DNA of 64,000 nt, taken from positions 62,001 to 126,000 of the forward strand of contig NZ_BMUL01000014.1 in assembly GCF_014650175.1 (NCBI RefSeq), given 5' to 3'. The position numbers and the translations under genes were made by a program. The notes beneath the pieces were generated by a model. That model ran no database searches and was not told the DNA's origin. It saw only the letters and a program-made list of their open reading frames with translations. This document shows, in pieces, positions 8,145 to 16,729 of this stretch (the first letter of the stretch is position 1; every line of letters starts with the position of its first letter). The stretch is from Streptomyces termitum. GTDB taxonomy: Bacteria > Actinomycetota > Actinomycetes > Streptomycetales > Streptomycetaceae.

Positions 8145-9701
8145 TCACCGCTCCCCCTCCCCCGTCGCCTTCAGCGCCAGCCACAGCTCCATCCGGACGT
8201 CCGGATCGTCGAGCGAACGGCCCAGGATCTCCTCCACCCGCCGCATCCGGTAGCGCAGCGTGTGCCGGTGCACCCCGAGGTCCGCCGCCGCCGCGTCCCA
8301 CTGGCCGTGCCGCGAGAGCCAGGCCCGCAGCGAGGCCACCAGATCGCCGCGGCCGGTCGCGTCGTGCTCCCGCAGCGCCCGCAGCAGCCCGTCCGCGAAG
8401 GCCCGCACCGCGTCGTCGGCCAGCAGCGGCAGCACCGAACCGGCCGCCAGGTCCTCGTGCTCGACCAGGGCGCGGCCCCGGCGGCGGGCCACCGACAGCG
8501 CCTGCTCCGCCTGCCGGTACGCGGCCGCCGCGGTGACCGGTCCGGCCGGGGCCGAGAGCCCCACCACGACCCCCGCCTCCTCCGCCTCCCGCTCGGCGTA
8601 CCCCGCGCAGGCGGTGACCACGGCCCCGCCGTCACCGGCCAGGACGACCAGCCGCCCGTCGCCCTCCGGCACGGCCAGCACCGCCTCGCCGGCCCGTGCG
8701 GCGGCCGTCTCCAGCGCCTCGGCGAGCACCGGCAGCGGCGGCTCGGCGGGCGCCTCCTCGCCGCCCGCCGCCTCCGCGACCAGCAGCCGGAAGGGGGCGT
8801 CGAGGAGGCCGCCGTAGACGTCCCCGGCGACGGTACGGGCGTGCTCGGGCTGGCCGGAGAGCATCATCCGCAGCACCGCGGCGCCCAGCCGCTGCTCGGC
8901 GGCCTGGAGCGAGCGCGAACGCTCGGTGGTGAGGGTCAGCAGGGCGATCGCCGAATGCACCGCGTACCGCTCGGCGGTGCCCAGCGGGGCGGCGGTGCCG
9001 ACGGCGAGGGCGCCGCGCACCCGGCGGCCGGTGCCGAGGGACTGGAGCTCGACCCGGTCGTCGGTGGCGCCGACGACCGCGCTGGCCGGGGCGGACCGCT
9101 CGCGCAGCCGCTCGACGTCCGGGGTCAGGCGGGCGGCGCGGCGGGCCGCCCAGTCCGGCGAGACCGCGACGACGGAACCGGCGGTGTCGTACAGCGCGAC
9201 CCAGCCGTCGACGTGCGCGGCCAGCCGGGCGACGACCGCGTCCGGGCCCTCCGCGAGCGCGGCCCGGGTCAGCTCGCGCTGCACCTCGAACCCGGCGGTG
9301 ACCGCCCGGTACTGGTCCGCCGCGATGGCCGCCGACACGGCCTTGCTGATCGCCAGGAACGGGGTGCGGCGCGGCACCTCCAGGAGCGGCAGGTGCTCGG
9401 CGCGGGCGGCGTCGAGGAGCGCCGGCGGAATGGCCTCGTGATTCACCCCCACGGCGAACCCGAGCCCCACCACCCCCGCCCCCAGCAGCCGCCGCACGTA
9501 CCGGCGCATCGCCTCGGCGTCCCCCGTGTCGAGCGTGAGGGCGGTGGTCAGCAGCAGCTCCCCGCCCTCCATGTACGGCACCGGATCCGCCAGCTCGCTG
9601 ACGTGCGCCCACCGGACGGGCGTGTCGAGCCGGTCCTCCCCGGCCCGGACGACGAGCCGGAGCGAGGAGTGCTGGACGAGCGAGGCGAGCGTGGGCGGCA
9701 T
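8145..9701 (-). CDS. PucR-family transcriptional regulator
   Basis: A 518-aa regulator with the N-terminal PucR sensory domain (about residues 1-120, containing GGELLLTTALTL), a GGDEF-like middle, and a C-terminal PucR-type helix-turn-helix (WDAAAADLGVHRHTLRYRMR followed by LDDPDVRMELWLAL). This family controls purine, amino acid, GABA and polyamine catabolism. It lies in a cluster with gabT and aldehyde dehydrogenase genes, so control of GABA/polyamine use is the likely role (inference). The start at 9701 (MPPTLASLV) was chosen because the PucR domain begins there; the frame is open 27 codons further upstream without family similarity. Confidence 0.88.
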   Translation of the reverse strand: MPPTLASLVQHSSLRLVVRAGEDRLDTPVRWAHVSELADPVPYMEGGELLLTTALTLDTGDAEAMRRYVRRLLGAGVVGLGFAVGVNHEAIPPALLDAARAEHLPLLEVPRRTPFLAISKAVSAAIAADQYRAVTAGFEVQRELTRAALAEGPDAVVARLAAHVDGWVALYDTAGSVVAVSPDWAARRAARLTPDVERLRERSAPASAVVGATDDRVELQSLGTGRRVRGALAVGTAAPLGTAERYAVHSAIALLTLTTERSRSLQAAEQRLGAAVLRMMLSGQPEHARTVAGDVYGGLLDAPFRLLVAEAAGGEEAPAEPPLPVLAEALETAAARAGEAVLAVPEGDGRLVVLAGDGGAVVTACAGYAEREAEEAGVVVGLSAPAGPVTAAAAYRQAEQALSVARRRGRALVEHEDLAAGSVLPLLADDAVRAFADGLLRALREHDATGRGDLVASLRAWLSRHGQWDAAAADLGVHRHTLRYRMRRVEEILGRSLDDPDVRMELWLALKATGEGER

Positions 9702-9805
9702 CGGGAACCGGCGGACCTTTGGCACAGGACCGCACACGGAAACCCCGGGCACGGCGACGGAAACCACCGGAAACGGCGGCACGGCCGATTCTGCCAGGAC
9801 CGCAC

Positions 9806-9827
9806 CCCGCGCGCGCCCGCGCGCGGG
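9806..9827 (-). terminator. CG-alternating hairpin after the membrane P-loop-like gene
   Basis: CCCGCGCGCG followed closely by CGCGCGCGGG, just past the stop at 9856. It can fold as a stem with a tight loop and also has Z-DNA-prone alternation. Confidence 0.4.
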
Positions 9828-9855
9828 CCGCCTGCCGGGTGCGGCCCCGGCGGCG

Positions 9856-12216
9856 TCAGGCCCGCAGGTCGACGAGGAGCGGGGGCATGTGGGCGCCGTC
9901 GGCCGTCGTCAGGGAGACCACGGCGTGCCCCGGCGGGACGGCGTGCGCCAACTCGGAGGCGGACCACCGCTCGCGCTCGACCCTCCGCAGGGTGACCGCG
10001 TCGGTGGTCACGGCCTTGCCGGTGATCCTCTTGCGCAGGGCGTGCATCGCCCGGGTCATCGGCTGGTTGGCGAAGACCGTGTGGTGGGCGACCTCCTCGG
10101 TCTCCACCCACTCGGTGCCCCACGCCTCGGCGAAGCCGCGGCCGTCCCAGGTGGTGACGCCGGAGAGCGCGGCGCGGCAGCCGACGGCCGCGAGCAGCGG
10201 GCCGTGCAGCGGTTCGGGCACGTCGCCGAGGGTCCGCAGCCCCAGGACGACACCCGCCTCGCGGGCGCGCAGCCGCTGGAGGGCGCGGACGGTCCCGCCG
10301 GTGAGGGCGCCGGTGGCGTCGTCCAGGACGAGGCCGGCGAAGTGGCCCCGGGACCCGGGCGCGCGGGTGGCGGCCAGGAACTGGGCGAGGACGAGGCGGG
10401 CGAGGAGCCGGGACGCCTCCTCGTGGCCCTGCTCGGGCAGCTGGACGCGGACGCGCAGCGGATGGTGGGCGACGGAGCCCAGCGAGAACGGCCGCACCGC
10501 CCCCGTGCCGGCGCCGAAGAAGTCCGCGAAGGCGGGGCGGTCGAGGAGGGCGAGCCGGTCGGCGAGGAGCGGGCCGGGGTCGGCGGCGGTGCCCGCCTGC
10601 CGGATCCGGGCCTCCAGCTCGCGCCGCAGGGACGCGGCGGCGCCGGGCAGCCGGTCCAGCAGGGCGGTGAGCGGGCCGGGGCCCGCTTCGAGGAGCTCGC
10701 GCAGCACCGGGACCGGGGGGAAGGCGCCGTGGACGGCCCGGTAGGGGCCGAGGAGCTGGGCGAGGACGGTGGCGGCGCGGCGCGGATCGAGGGAGTCGAC
10801 GTCTCCGGCGAGGCCCTCGGCGAGGAGGGCGGCGGCCTCGTCGGGTTCGGTGAGGCCGCCGTAGAGGTCGAGGTCGTAGGGGGAGGCGGGGTCGCCGAGC
10901 CGGACCACCACGTCGTACGCCGCGTCCGGACCGTACGGGGCGGTGGGGCCGCCGACCGCGACGACCGCGCAGGAGCCCGTGAGGGCCTGGAGGGCGAGCG
11001 CCTCGGCGGCGGCGCCGACGAGACCGCCGGCCGGGCCCGGGCCGGCCGGGCCGACGACGAGCAGCGAGGTGCCGAGGGCGGCGGGGCCGAGGGCGATGCC
11101 GGCGCCCCGGTAGGCGGCCGGGGTCCGCTCGGCGGTCACGGCCCGGCCGATCCGGACCTGGCCGAGGAGCAGGTCGTGGGTGGCGAGCCGGCGGGGCAGG
11201 TCCCGGTCGCCGGAGGGGTGCGCCCAGGCGGTGGCGCCCTTCCGCAGGACGGTGTCGACGAACCCGGCGAGCCGCCCCGCGTCGTCCCGGCTCCGCTCCC
11301 AGTGGCGCTGGATCCGCGCGCAGTCGACCTCGTTCATCCGCCCGGCGAGCAGCTCGGCGGCGAGCACGTCGGCGGCCCGCCCCTGCCCGAGGTCCCGGAG
11401 GGCGGGGTAGGCGGAGGGGGGGGCGGGGGTGCCGGGGGCGGGAGCAGCCGTCTCCCCCCGTCGGGCCCGCAGGCGGGGCTTGAGGAGGTCGAGCCAGCCG
11501 CCGAGCCGGGCGAAGGGCCACAGCAGGGCGATCGTGATCACGGTGTAGCTGGTGTAGGTGACCGTCGGCGAGGTGAAGACGGCGCGGTCTCCGGCGAGGA
11601 GAGCGATGAGGTACAGAACCGGCCGCACCACGGGTACGGGGTCCCAGCTGACCAGGGGGAACGCCTCGGGCCAGACGAACATGAACGTGAGGAGCGCCGC
11701 TCCGGCGGTGAGTCCGGCCCGTACGGCGGGGCGGTGCGGTTCCAGGAGGTAGCGCGCCACCTGCCCCCAGGAGCCGAGCTTGCCCACCGTGTACACGATG
11801 ACGGCGAAGACGACGCCGCTGTAGACGACGTGCGCGGCCTGCCCGTGCCAGTCGCGGGGGGTCGTCGTCGGCGCGTACCACCAGTCCTCGGGGGTGAGGG
11901 CGGTGAGCGGCATCCAGAGGTAGGGGATTCCGCCCCGGCGCCAGATCGACCACAGGACGAGGCCGACGGCCAGGGGGATGACGAGCCCGGCCAGGGTGAC
12001 CGGAGGCAGGCGCCTGGCCTCCTGCGGCGGCGCCACATGCCGGAAGCGCCAGATGCCCGTCGCGGCGGGGGGGCGTGGTGCGTCCAGCCAGTCCGCGACG
12101 GCGCTGCGCGGGGGCGGGGCGGCGGGAGCCGGGGGGCGGGGCGGGGGCGGGGGGGTCGGGCGGGGAATCGACGCCCCCCGCGTGTCGTGTGACTCGTACG
12201 TGCCGTCGGTCTCCAT
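9856..12216 (-). CDS. Streptomycete membrane ATP/GTP-binding-like protein with degenerate P-loop
   Basis: A 786-aa protein. It has a Pro-rich cytoplasmic N-terminus (about 1-60), then five predicted membrane helices between about 75 and 260 (for example LAGLVIPLAVGLVLWSIW, VVYSGVVFAVIVYTVG, AALLTFMFVW), then a large soluble domain. The soluble part resembles the TraG/VirD4-like putative ATPases annotated in Streptomyces. At the P-loop position it reads VVGPAGPGPAGG, with no GK[S/T], so nucleotide binding is doubtful. A Walker-B-like GLVLDDATG follows near residue 630. It is divergent from gabT (254-base gap), but a functional link is unproven. The ATG is not far from the Pro-rich start; no better start was seen. 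Confidence 0.7.
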   Translation of the reverse strand: METDGTYESHDTRGASIPRPTPPPPPRPPAPAAPPPRSAVADWLDAPRPPAATGIWRFRHVAPPQEARRLPPVTLAGLVIPLAVGLVLWSIWRRGGIPYLWMPLTALTPEDWWYAPTTTPRDWHGQAAHVVYSGVVFAVIVYTVGKLGSWGQVARYLLEPHRPAVRAGLTAGAALLTFMFVWPEAFPLVSWDPVPVVRPVLYLIALLAGDRAVFTSPTVTYTSYTVITIALLWPFARLGGWLDLLKPRLRARRGETAAPAPGTPAPPSAYPALRDLGQGRAADVLAAELLAGRMNEVDCARIQRHWERSRDDAGRLAGFVDTVLRKGATAWAHPSGDRDLPRRLATHDLLLGQVRIGRAVTAERTPAAYRGAGIALGPAALGTSLLVVGPAGPGPAGGLVGAAAEALALQALTGSCAVVAVGGPTAPYGPDAAYDVVVRLGDPASPYDLDLYGGLTEPDEAAALLAEGLAGDVDSLDPRRAATVLAQLLGPYRAVHGAFPPVPVLRELLEAGPGPLTALLDRLPGAAASLRRELEARIRQAGTAADPGPLLADRLALLDRPAFADFFGAGTGAVRPFSLGSVAHHPLRVRVQLPEQGHEEASRLLARLVLAQFLAATRAPGSRGHFAGLVLDDATGALTGGTVRALQRLRAREAGVVLGLRTLGDVPEPLHGPLLAAVGCRAALSGVTTWDGRGFAEAWGTEWVETEEVAHHTVFANQPMTRAMHALRKRITGKAVTTDAVTLRRVERERWSASELAHAVPPGHAVVSLTTADGAHMPPLLVDLRA

Positions 12217-12470
12217 GAACCCCTGCCCCCTGACCAGCCAGGTCGCCGCCTCTGTGCCACCGTCAATCTAGTGGGCGCGGGCCGTCCGGGGAGGGTTTCG
12301 GGCAGCCGTACGGGGGCGGCGCGGCGGGGACGGGGCGCGGGCCCGCCCTGTCCACCGCGGACAACGACACGCTTCCAACACTCCCGATCGGCGCATGCCT
12401 GGACCGCTCCGTCCCGCCTAGCCTGCGGAGGAAACCCGCAAGAGCGTCCAGAACACCCCAGGAGCCCCGC

Positions 12471-13805
12471 ATGAACGCTGTCCCGCAGGAGCGGCGCGTC
12501 GTCACCGCCATCCCCGGTCCGAAGTCGCAGGAGCTCCAGGCCCGCCGGCTCGGCACCGTCGCCGCGGGCGTGGGCTCCACGCTGCCGGTGTTCACGAAGC
12601 GCGCGGGCGGTGGTGTCATCGAGGACGTCGACGGCAACCTGCTGATCGACTTCGGTTCCGGCATCGCGGTGACCTCGGTCGGCGCGTCGGCGGAGGCCGT
12701 GGTGCGCCGGGCGTCGGCGCAGCTCCAGGACTTCACCCACACCTGTTTCATGGTGACGCCGTACGAGGGTTACGTGGAGGTCTGCGAGGCGCTGGCCGAG
12801 CTGACCCCGGGCGACCACGCCAAGAAGTCGGCGCTGTTCAACTCCGGTGCGGAGGCGGTCGAGAACGCCGTCAAGATCGCGCGTTCGTACACCAAGCGCC
12901 AGGCCGTCGTCGTCTTCGACCACGGCTACCACGGCCGTACCAACCTCACCATGGGCATGACGGCGAAGAACATGCCGTACAAGCAGGGCTTCGGTCCGTT
13001 CGCCCCCGAGGTGTACCGCGTGCCGGTCGCCTACGGCTACCGCTGGCCCACGGGCGCCGAGAACGCCGGCCCGGAGGCCGCCGCGCAGGCGATCGACACC
13101 ATCACCAAGCAGATCGGCGCCGACAACGTCGCCGCGATCGTCATCGAGCCGGTCCTCGGCGAGGGCGGTTTCATCGAGCCGGCGAAGGGCTTCCTGCCGG
13201 CGATCGTGAAGTTCGCCGACGACAACGGCATCGTCTTCGTCGCGGACGAGATCCAGGCCGGCTTCTGCCGCACCGGCCAGTGGTTCGCCTGTGAGGACGA
13301 GGGCATCGTCCCGGACCTCATCACCACCGCCAAGGGCATCGCGGGCGGTCTGCCGCTGGCCGCCGTCACCGGCCGCGCCGAGATCATGGACTCCGTCCAC
13401 GGCGGCGGCCTGGGCGGCACCTACGGCGGCAACCCGGTGGCCTGCGCGGGTGCGCTCGGCGCCATCGAGACGATGAAGGAGCTGGACCTCAACGGGAAGG
13501 CGAAGCGCATCGAGGAGGTCATGAAGGGCCGCCTCGCCGCGATGCAGGAGAAGTTCCCGCTGATCGGCGACATCCGCGGCCGCGGCGCCATGATCGCGAT
13601 CGAGCTGGTGAAGGACCCGGTGTCGAAGGAGCCGGCCGCCGAGGCCGCCGCCGCGCTCGCCAAGTACTGCCACAACGAGGGCGTCCTGGTCCTGACCTGC
13701 GGCACCTACGGCAACGTGCTGCGCTTCCTGCCGCCGCTGGTGATCGGCGAGGAGCTGCTGAACGAGGGTCTGGACGTCCTTGAGGCCGGTCTCGCGGCGC
13801 TCTGA
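12471..13805 (+). CDS. gabT: 4-aminobutyrate aminotransferase
   Basis: A 444-aa class-III PLP aminotransferase transferring the amino group of GABA to 2-oxoglutarate, giving succinate semialdehyde and glutamate. The PLP lysine is K288 in TTAKGIAGGLPLA. The cofactor aspartate is D259 in VADEIQAGF, and the phosphate-binding SGAEAVENA is at 126-134. The start is supported by AGGAG seven bases before the ATG. It stands alone on the plus strand next to the PucR/dehydrogenase block, so it supplies the middle step of the putrescine-GABA-succinate route encoded around it. The 254-base upstream gap holds its promoter; no clear operator was found. Confidence 0.94.
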   Translation: MNAVPQERRVVTAIPGPKSQELQARRLGTVAAGVGSTLPVFTKRAGGGVIEDVDGNLLIDFGSGIAVTSVGASAEAVVRRASAQLQDFTHTCFMVTPYEGYVEVCEALAELTPGDHAKKSALFNSGAEAVENAVKIARSYTKRQAVVVFDHGYHGRTNLTMGMTAKNMPYKQGFGPFAPEVYRVPVAYGYRWPTGAENAGPEAAAQAIDTITKQIGADNVAAIVIEPVLGEGGFIEPAKGFLPAIVKFADDNGIVFVADEIQAGFCRTGQWFACEDEGIVPDLITTAKGIAGGLPLAAVTGRAEIMDSVHGGGLGGTYGGNPVACAGALGAIETMKELDLNGKAKRIEEVMKGRLAAMQEKFPLIGDIRGRGAMIAIELVKDPVSKEPAAEAAAALAKYCHNEGVLVLTCGTYGNVLRFLPPLVIGEELLNEGLDVLEAGLAAL

Positions 13806-13910
13806 CGGACGACCGGCCGTCCTCACGGTGTGAAGAGTGTGTGGGGGGCCGATGGCGGGACGCGTTTCCCGCTGTCGGTCCCCCGCCGCGTGCCGTACGG
13901 TCTTCACCAG

Positions 13911-14645
13911 ATGAGAGAAACACCCCGGTCGGAGCCTCCCCGGCCCCGTCCGGACCGTGCTGAGACGCACACCACCGGAGCCTCGTGCTCCGGAACTCCT
14001 CACCGATCGGATGGCCGCCCGCCCCACACCCCCCGGGGCGCGCGGCAGCCCGGTCCTCCCGGCCGCCCCGGAACCACCCCCCCTGTTCCCGGGCGGCCGG
14101 CCCTTTTCTCGGCGCTCGTCGCCCTCGCCGTCATCACCTGGCAGGTACTCGTCCACGGCCCGCTGGCCCGGCTCGACGAGCGGGTGTCCGGCGCCCTGGT
14201 GGACACGGTCCCCCGCCGCCTGAGCGAGCTGGCCTCCGACCTCGGCAACATGACGGTGGCCCTGCCGGTGCTGGCCGCCGCGATGGCGTACGCCCTGTGG
14301 CGCGGGCGCCGCGGCGACGCCCTGCGCGCGGGTCTCGCGATGGCCGCCGTGCCGCTGCTCGTCGTCCCCCTGAAGGAGTGGACGGCCCGCCCCGGCCCGC
14401 TGGAGCCCTGGGCCGAGGGCTACTTCCCGTCCGGCCACACGGCCACCGCGATGGTCGCCTACTTCGGCGCCGCGTACCTGGTGTCGAGACGGCTCGTCCC
14501 CGTCGCCGCCGTGCTGACGGCGGTGACGGGGACGGGCCTGGTCCTCAGGGGCTACCACTGGCCGCTGGACGTGCTGGCCAGTCTGTTCCTGGGGTTCCTG
14601 ATCCTGGGGGTCAGTTCCACTTGTAGGCGTCGAAGTTCCGGCTGA
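13911..14645 (+). CDS. PAP2-family membrane phosphatase
   Basis: A 244-aa membrane protein of the type-2 phosphatidic acid phosphatase superfamily, which dephosphorylates lipid phosphates such as undecaprenyl diphosphate or phosphatidate. A Pro-rich N-terminus of about 60 residues precedes membrane helices. Motif 2, FPSGHTATA, is intact. Motif 1 reads KEWTARPGP (RP replaced by GP at the KX6RP position), and motif 3 is LRGYHWPLD with the arginine shifted toward the histidine. These deviations may be lineage-specific. The ATG at 13911 was taken over an upstream in-frame ATG at 13830, which adds unrelated residues. Its 3' end overlaps the convergent chitinase gene by 35 bases. Confidence 0.8.
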   Translation: MRETPRSEPPRPRPDRAETHTTGASCSGTPHRSDGRPPHTPRGARQPGPPGRPGTTPPVPGRPALFSALVALAVITWQVLVHGPLARLDERVSGALVDTVPRRLSELASDLGNMTVALPVLAAAMAYALWRGRRGDALRAGLAMAAVPLLVVPLKEWTARPGPLEPWAEGYFPSGHTATAMVAYFGAAYLVSRRLVPVAAVLTAVTGTGLVLRGYHWPLDVLASLFLGFLILGVSSTCRRRSSG

Positions 14646-16413
14646 ACTCGCCGCCGTTGAAGCGGTCCCAGTTGATGGACCAGGTCATGAGGCCGCGCAG
14701 GCCGGACCAGGTGCCGTGGGTCTGGTAGGTGCCGCAGTTGGTCTTCTTGGTGAGGCAGTCGAGGGCCTTGTTGACCTCGGCGGGGCTGGTGTGGCCGTTG
14801 CCGGCCTGGGTGGAGGCGGGGAGGCCGATGGCGACCTGCTCGGGGCGCAGGCCCGGGAAGACGCGCTCGCTGTTGCCCGCGACGGGGAAGCCGGTGAGGA
14901 GCATGTCCGTCATCGCGATGTGGAAGTCGGCGCCGCCCATGGAGTGGTACTGGTTGTCCAGGCCCATGATCGGGCCGGAGTTGTAGTCCTGGACGTGGAG
15001 CAGGGTGAGGTCGTCGCGCAGGGCGTGGATGACCGGCAGGTAGGCGCCGGCGCGCGGGTCCTGGCCGCCCCAGGGGCCGGAGCCGTAGAACTGGTAGCCG
15101 AGCTGGACGAAGAAGGTCTCGGGGGCCATGGTCAGGACGAACTTGGCGCCGTACTTGGCCTTGAGGGTCTTGACCGCCTGGATCAGGTTGACGACGACCG
15201 GGGTGGTGGGGTTGCGGAAGTCGGTGTCGCCGGTCTGGAGCGAGAGGGAGTGGCCCTCGAAGTCGATGTCGAGGCCGTCGAGCCCGTACTCGTCGATGAT
15301 CTTCGAGACGGAGGAGACGAAGGTGTCGCGGGCGGCGGTGGTGGCGAGCTGGACCTGGCCGTTCTGGCCGCCGATGGAGATGAGGACCTTCTTGCCGGCG
15401 TCCTGCTTGGCCTTGATGGCGGCCTTGAAGTCGGCCTCGGACTCGACGGTCGGGCACTCGGCGACGGGGCAGAGCTTGAAGCGGATGTCGCCGGAGGTCA
15501 CCGAGGTGGGCTCGCCGAAGGCGAGGTTGATGACGTCCCAGGAGTCGGGGACGTCGGCCATGCGGGTGTAGCCGGAGCCGTTGGCGAAGCTGGCGTGGAG
15601 GTAGCCGACGAGGGCGCGGTCGGGGAGCTGGCCGTTGCCCCCGCCGCCGCCCGAGGTGGTGGTGGCCGTGACGGCGGCCGACTTCGCCGATTCTCCGGCG
15701 CTGTTGACCGCCGAGATCTGGAAGCTGTAGCCGGTGCTCGGGGTGAGGCCGGTGGCGGTGTACGAGGTGCCGGTGGCGGTGCCGACGGCGGTGCCGCCGC
15801 GGTAGATCTTGTACGAGGTGGCGCCGGCGACGGCGGGCCAGGTCAGCGGCACCGAGGTGGAGGTGGGGGTGCCGGCGGCGAGGCCGGTGGGGACGGCGGG
15901 GATCTCGACGGGGGCGCCGCCGGGGCCGTAGAGGGAGAGGTCGTCGGCCTGGTAGGCGGGGGTGCCGTACCAGCCGTGGGTGTAGATGGTGACCGAGGTG
16001 GTGGAGGCGCCGGTGGTGAAGCTGGTGCTGAGCTTCTGCCAGTCGGCGGCCTGCTGGGTCCAGGTGTAGCCGTCGGTGGTGCCGGTGCCGGTGGCGCCGA
16101 GGTAGACGTAGCTGCCGCGGAACCAGCCGCTGAGCGTGTACGTCGAGTTGGGCTTGACGGTGACGGTCTGGGTGCACTTGGCGTTGTCGCCGCCGGACGG
16201 GGTGGCCTGGAGGGCCTTGGTCCCGGCGTGCACGGGCGAGGAGACGACGGCGCCGCTGCCGGCGCTGCAGCTCCAGCCGTCGAGGCCGGCCTCGAAGCCG
16301 CCGTTGCGGGCGAGTTCGGTGTCGGCGGCCTGGGCGGCCGGGCTGAGTGCGGCGAGCCCGCCGGCGGCGAGGGCGCCCGCCATCAGCAGGGTGAGGGGTC
16401 TGGTGCGGTCCAC
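14611..16413 (-). CDS. Secreted family-18 chitinase with CBM and FnIII domains
   Basis: A 600-aa extracellular chitinase hydrolysing beta-1,4 GlcNAc polymer. It has a signal peptide (about 1-29, ending SPAAQA), an N-terminal carbohydrate-binding beta-sandwich (about 30-165), a fibronectin III domain (about 172-253), a Gly linker (GGGGG, 255-259), and a GH18 barrel (about 265-600). SIGGQ is at 346-350, and the catalytic DGLDIDFE at 379-386 has E386 as acid. The GTG start at 16413 is preceded by GGAGG at ideal spacing and gives the signal peptide directly. The upstream region carries the two 12-bp repeats known from streptomycete chitinase promoters, implying GlcNAc/DasR-linked control. Confidence 0.95.
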   Translation of the reverse strand: MDRTRPLTLLMAGALAAGGLAALSPAAQAADTELARNGGFEAGLDGWSCSAGSGAVVSSPVHAGTKALQATPSGGDNAKCTQTVTVKPNSTYTLSGWFRGSYVYLGATGTGTTDGYTWTQQAADWQKLSTSFTTGASTTSVTIYTHGWYGTPAYQADDLSLYGPGGAPVEIPAVPTGLAAGTPTSTSVPLTWPAVAGATSYKIYRGGTAVGTATGTSYTATGLTPSTGYSFQISAVNSAGESAKSAAVTATTTSGGGGGNGQLPDRALVGYLHASFANGSGYTRMADVPDSWDVINLAFGEPTSVTSGDIRFKLCPVAECPTVESEADFKAAIKAKQDAGKKVLISIGGQNGQVQLATTAARDTFVSSVSKIIDEYGLDGLDIDFEGHSLSLQTGDTDFRNPTTPVVVNLIQAVKTLKAKYGAKFVLTMAPETFFVQLGYQFYGSGPWGGQDPRAGAYLPVIHALRDDLTLLHVQDYNSGPIMGLDNQYHSMGGADFHIAMTDMLLTGFPVAGNSERVFPGLRPEQVAIGLPASTQAGNGHTSPAEVNKALDCLTKKTNCGTYQTHGTWSGLRGLMTWSINWDRFNGGEFSRNFDAYKWN

Positions 16414-16462
16414 GACGGCCTCCGGTGGGGGTGGGGGAATCGGGGTGGAGCGCGCCACAGCA

Positions 16463-16492
16463 TGGTCCAGACCAATCGAGTGGTCAAGACCT
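16463..16492 (-). promoter_or_regulatory. Chitinase-promoter 12-bp direct repeats / DasR-like sites
   Basis: TGGTCCAGACCA at 16463-16474 and TGGTCAAGACCT at 16481-16492 form a direct repeat with an 18-base period, 50-80 bases upstream of the chitinase start. The first copy is also a near-perfect palindrome of the DasR-responsive element type (TGGTCTAGACCA). Both features are established for Streptomyces chitinase genes. The rest of the 316-base gap is covered by the repeat entry that follows. Confidence 0.8.
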
Positions 16493-16532
16493 TTGGACGG
16501 TACGGGGGTTGGCGGAGGGCCCGGCCGGCTCC

Positions 16533-16700
16533 GGGGCACGCGCGCGCGGGCGGGGTGCGCGGGACGCGGAGGGGGCACGCGCGCGGGACGCGGAGGGGGC
16601 TCGGCGCGCGGGACGCGGGGACTCGGTGCGCGGGGCCTCCGGGGGCACGCGCGCGCGTGCGGGGTGCGGGGGCGCGCGTGCGGCCGGAGGGTTCGGGTAT
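16533..16700. repeat. GC-rich 24-bp direct repeats and alternating CG tracts
   Basis: GGGACGCGGAGGGGGC occurs at 16561-16576 and 16585-16600, with a diverged third copy near 16610. (G)GGGGCACGCGCGCG occurs near 16533, 16572 and 16631. This lies between the chitinase promoter and the end of the small unknown gene. No coding potential is defended here. Confidence 0.6.
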
Positions 16701-16729
16701 GTGGGGCGGGGAGGTGTACGGGGGCGGGG

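Noticed and set aside
11538..14558. 1006-aa minus-strand frame over gabT and the PAP2 gene
   Set aside because: Shadow of gabT and PAP2, which have clear motifs on the plus strand.
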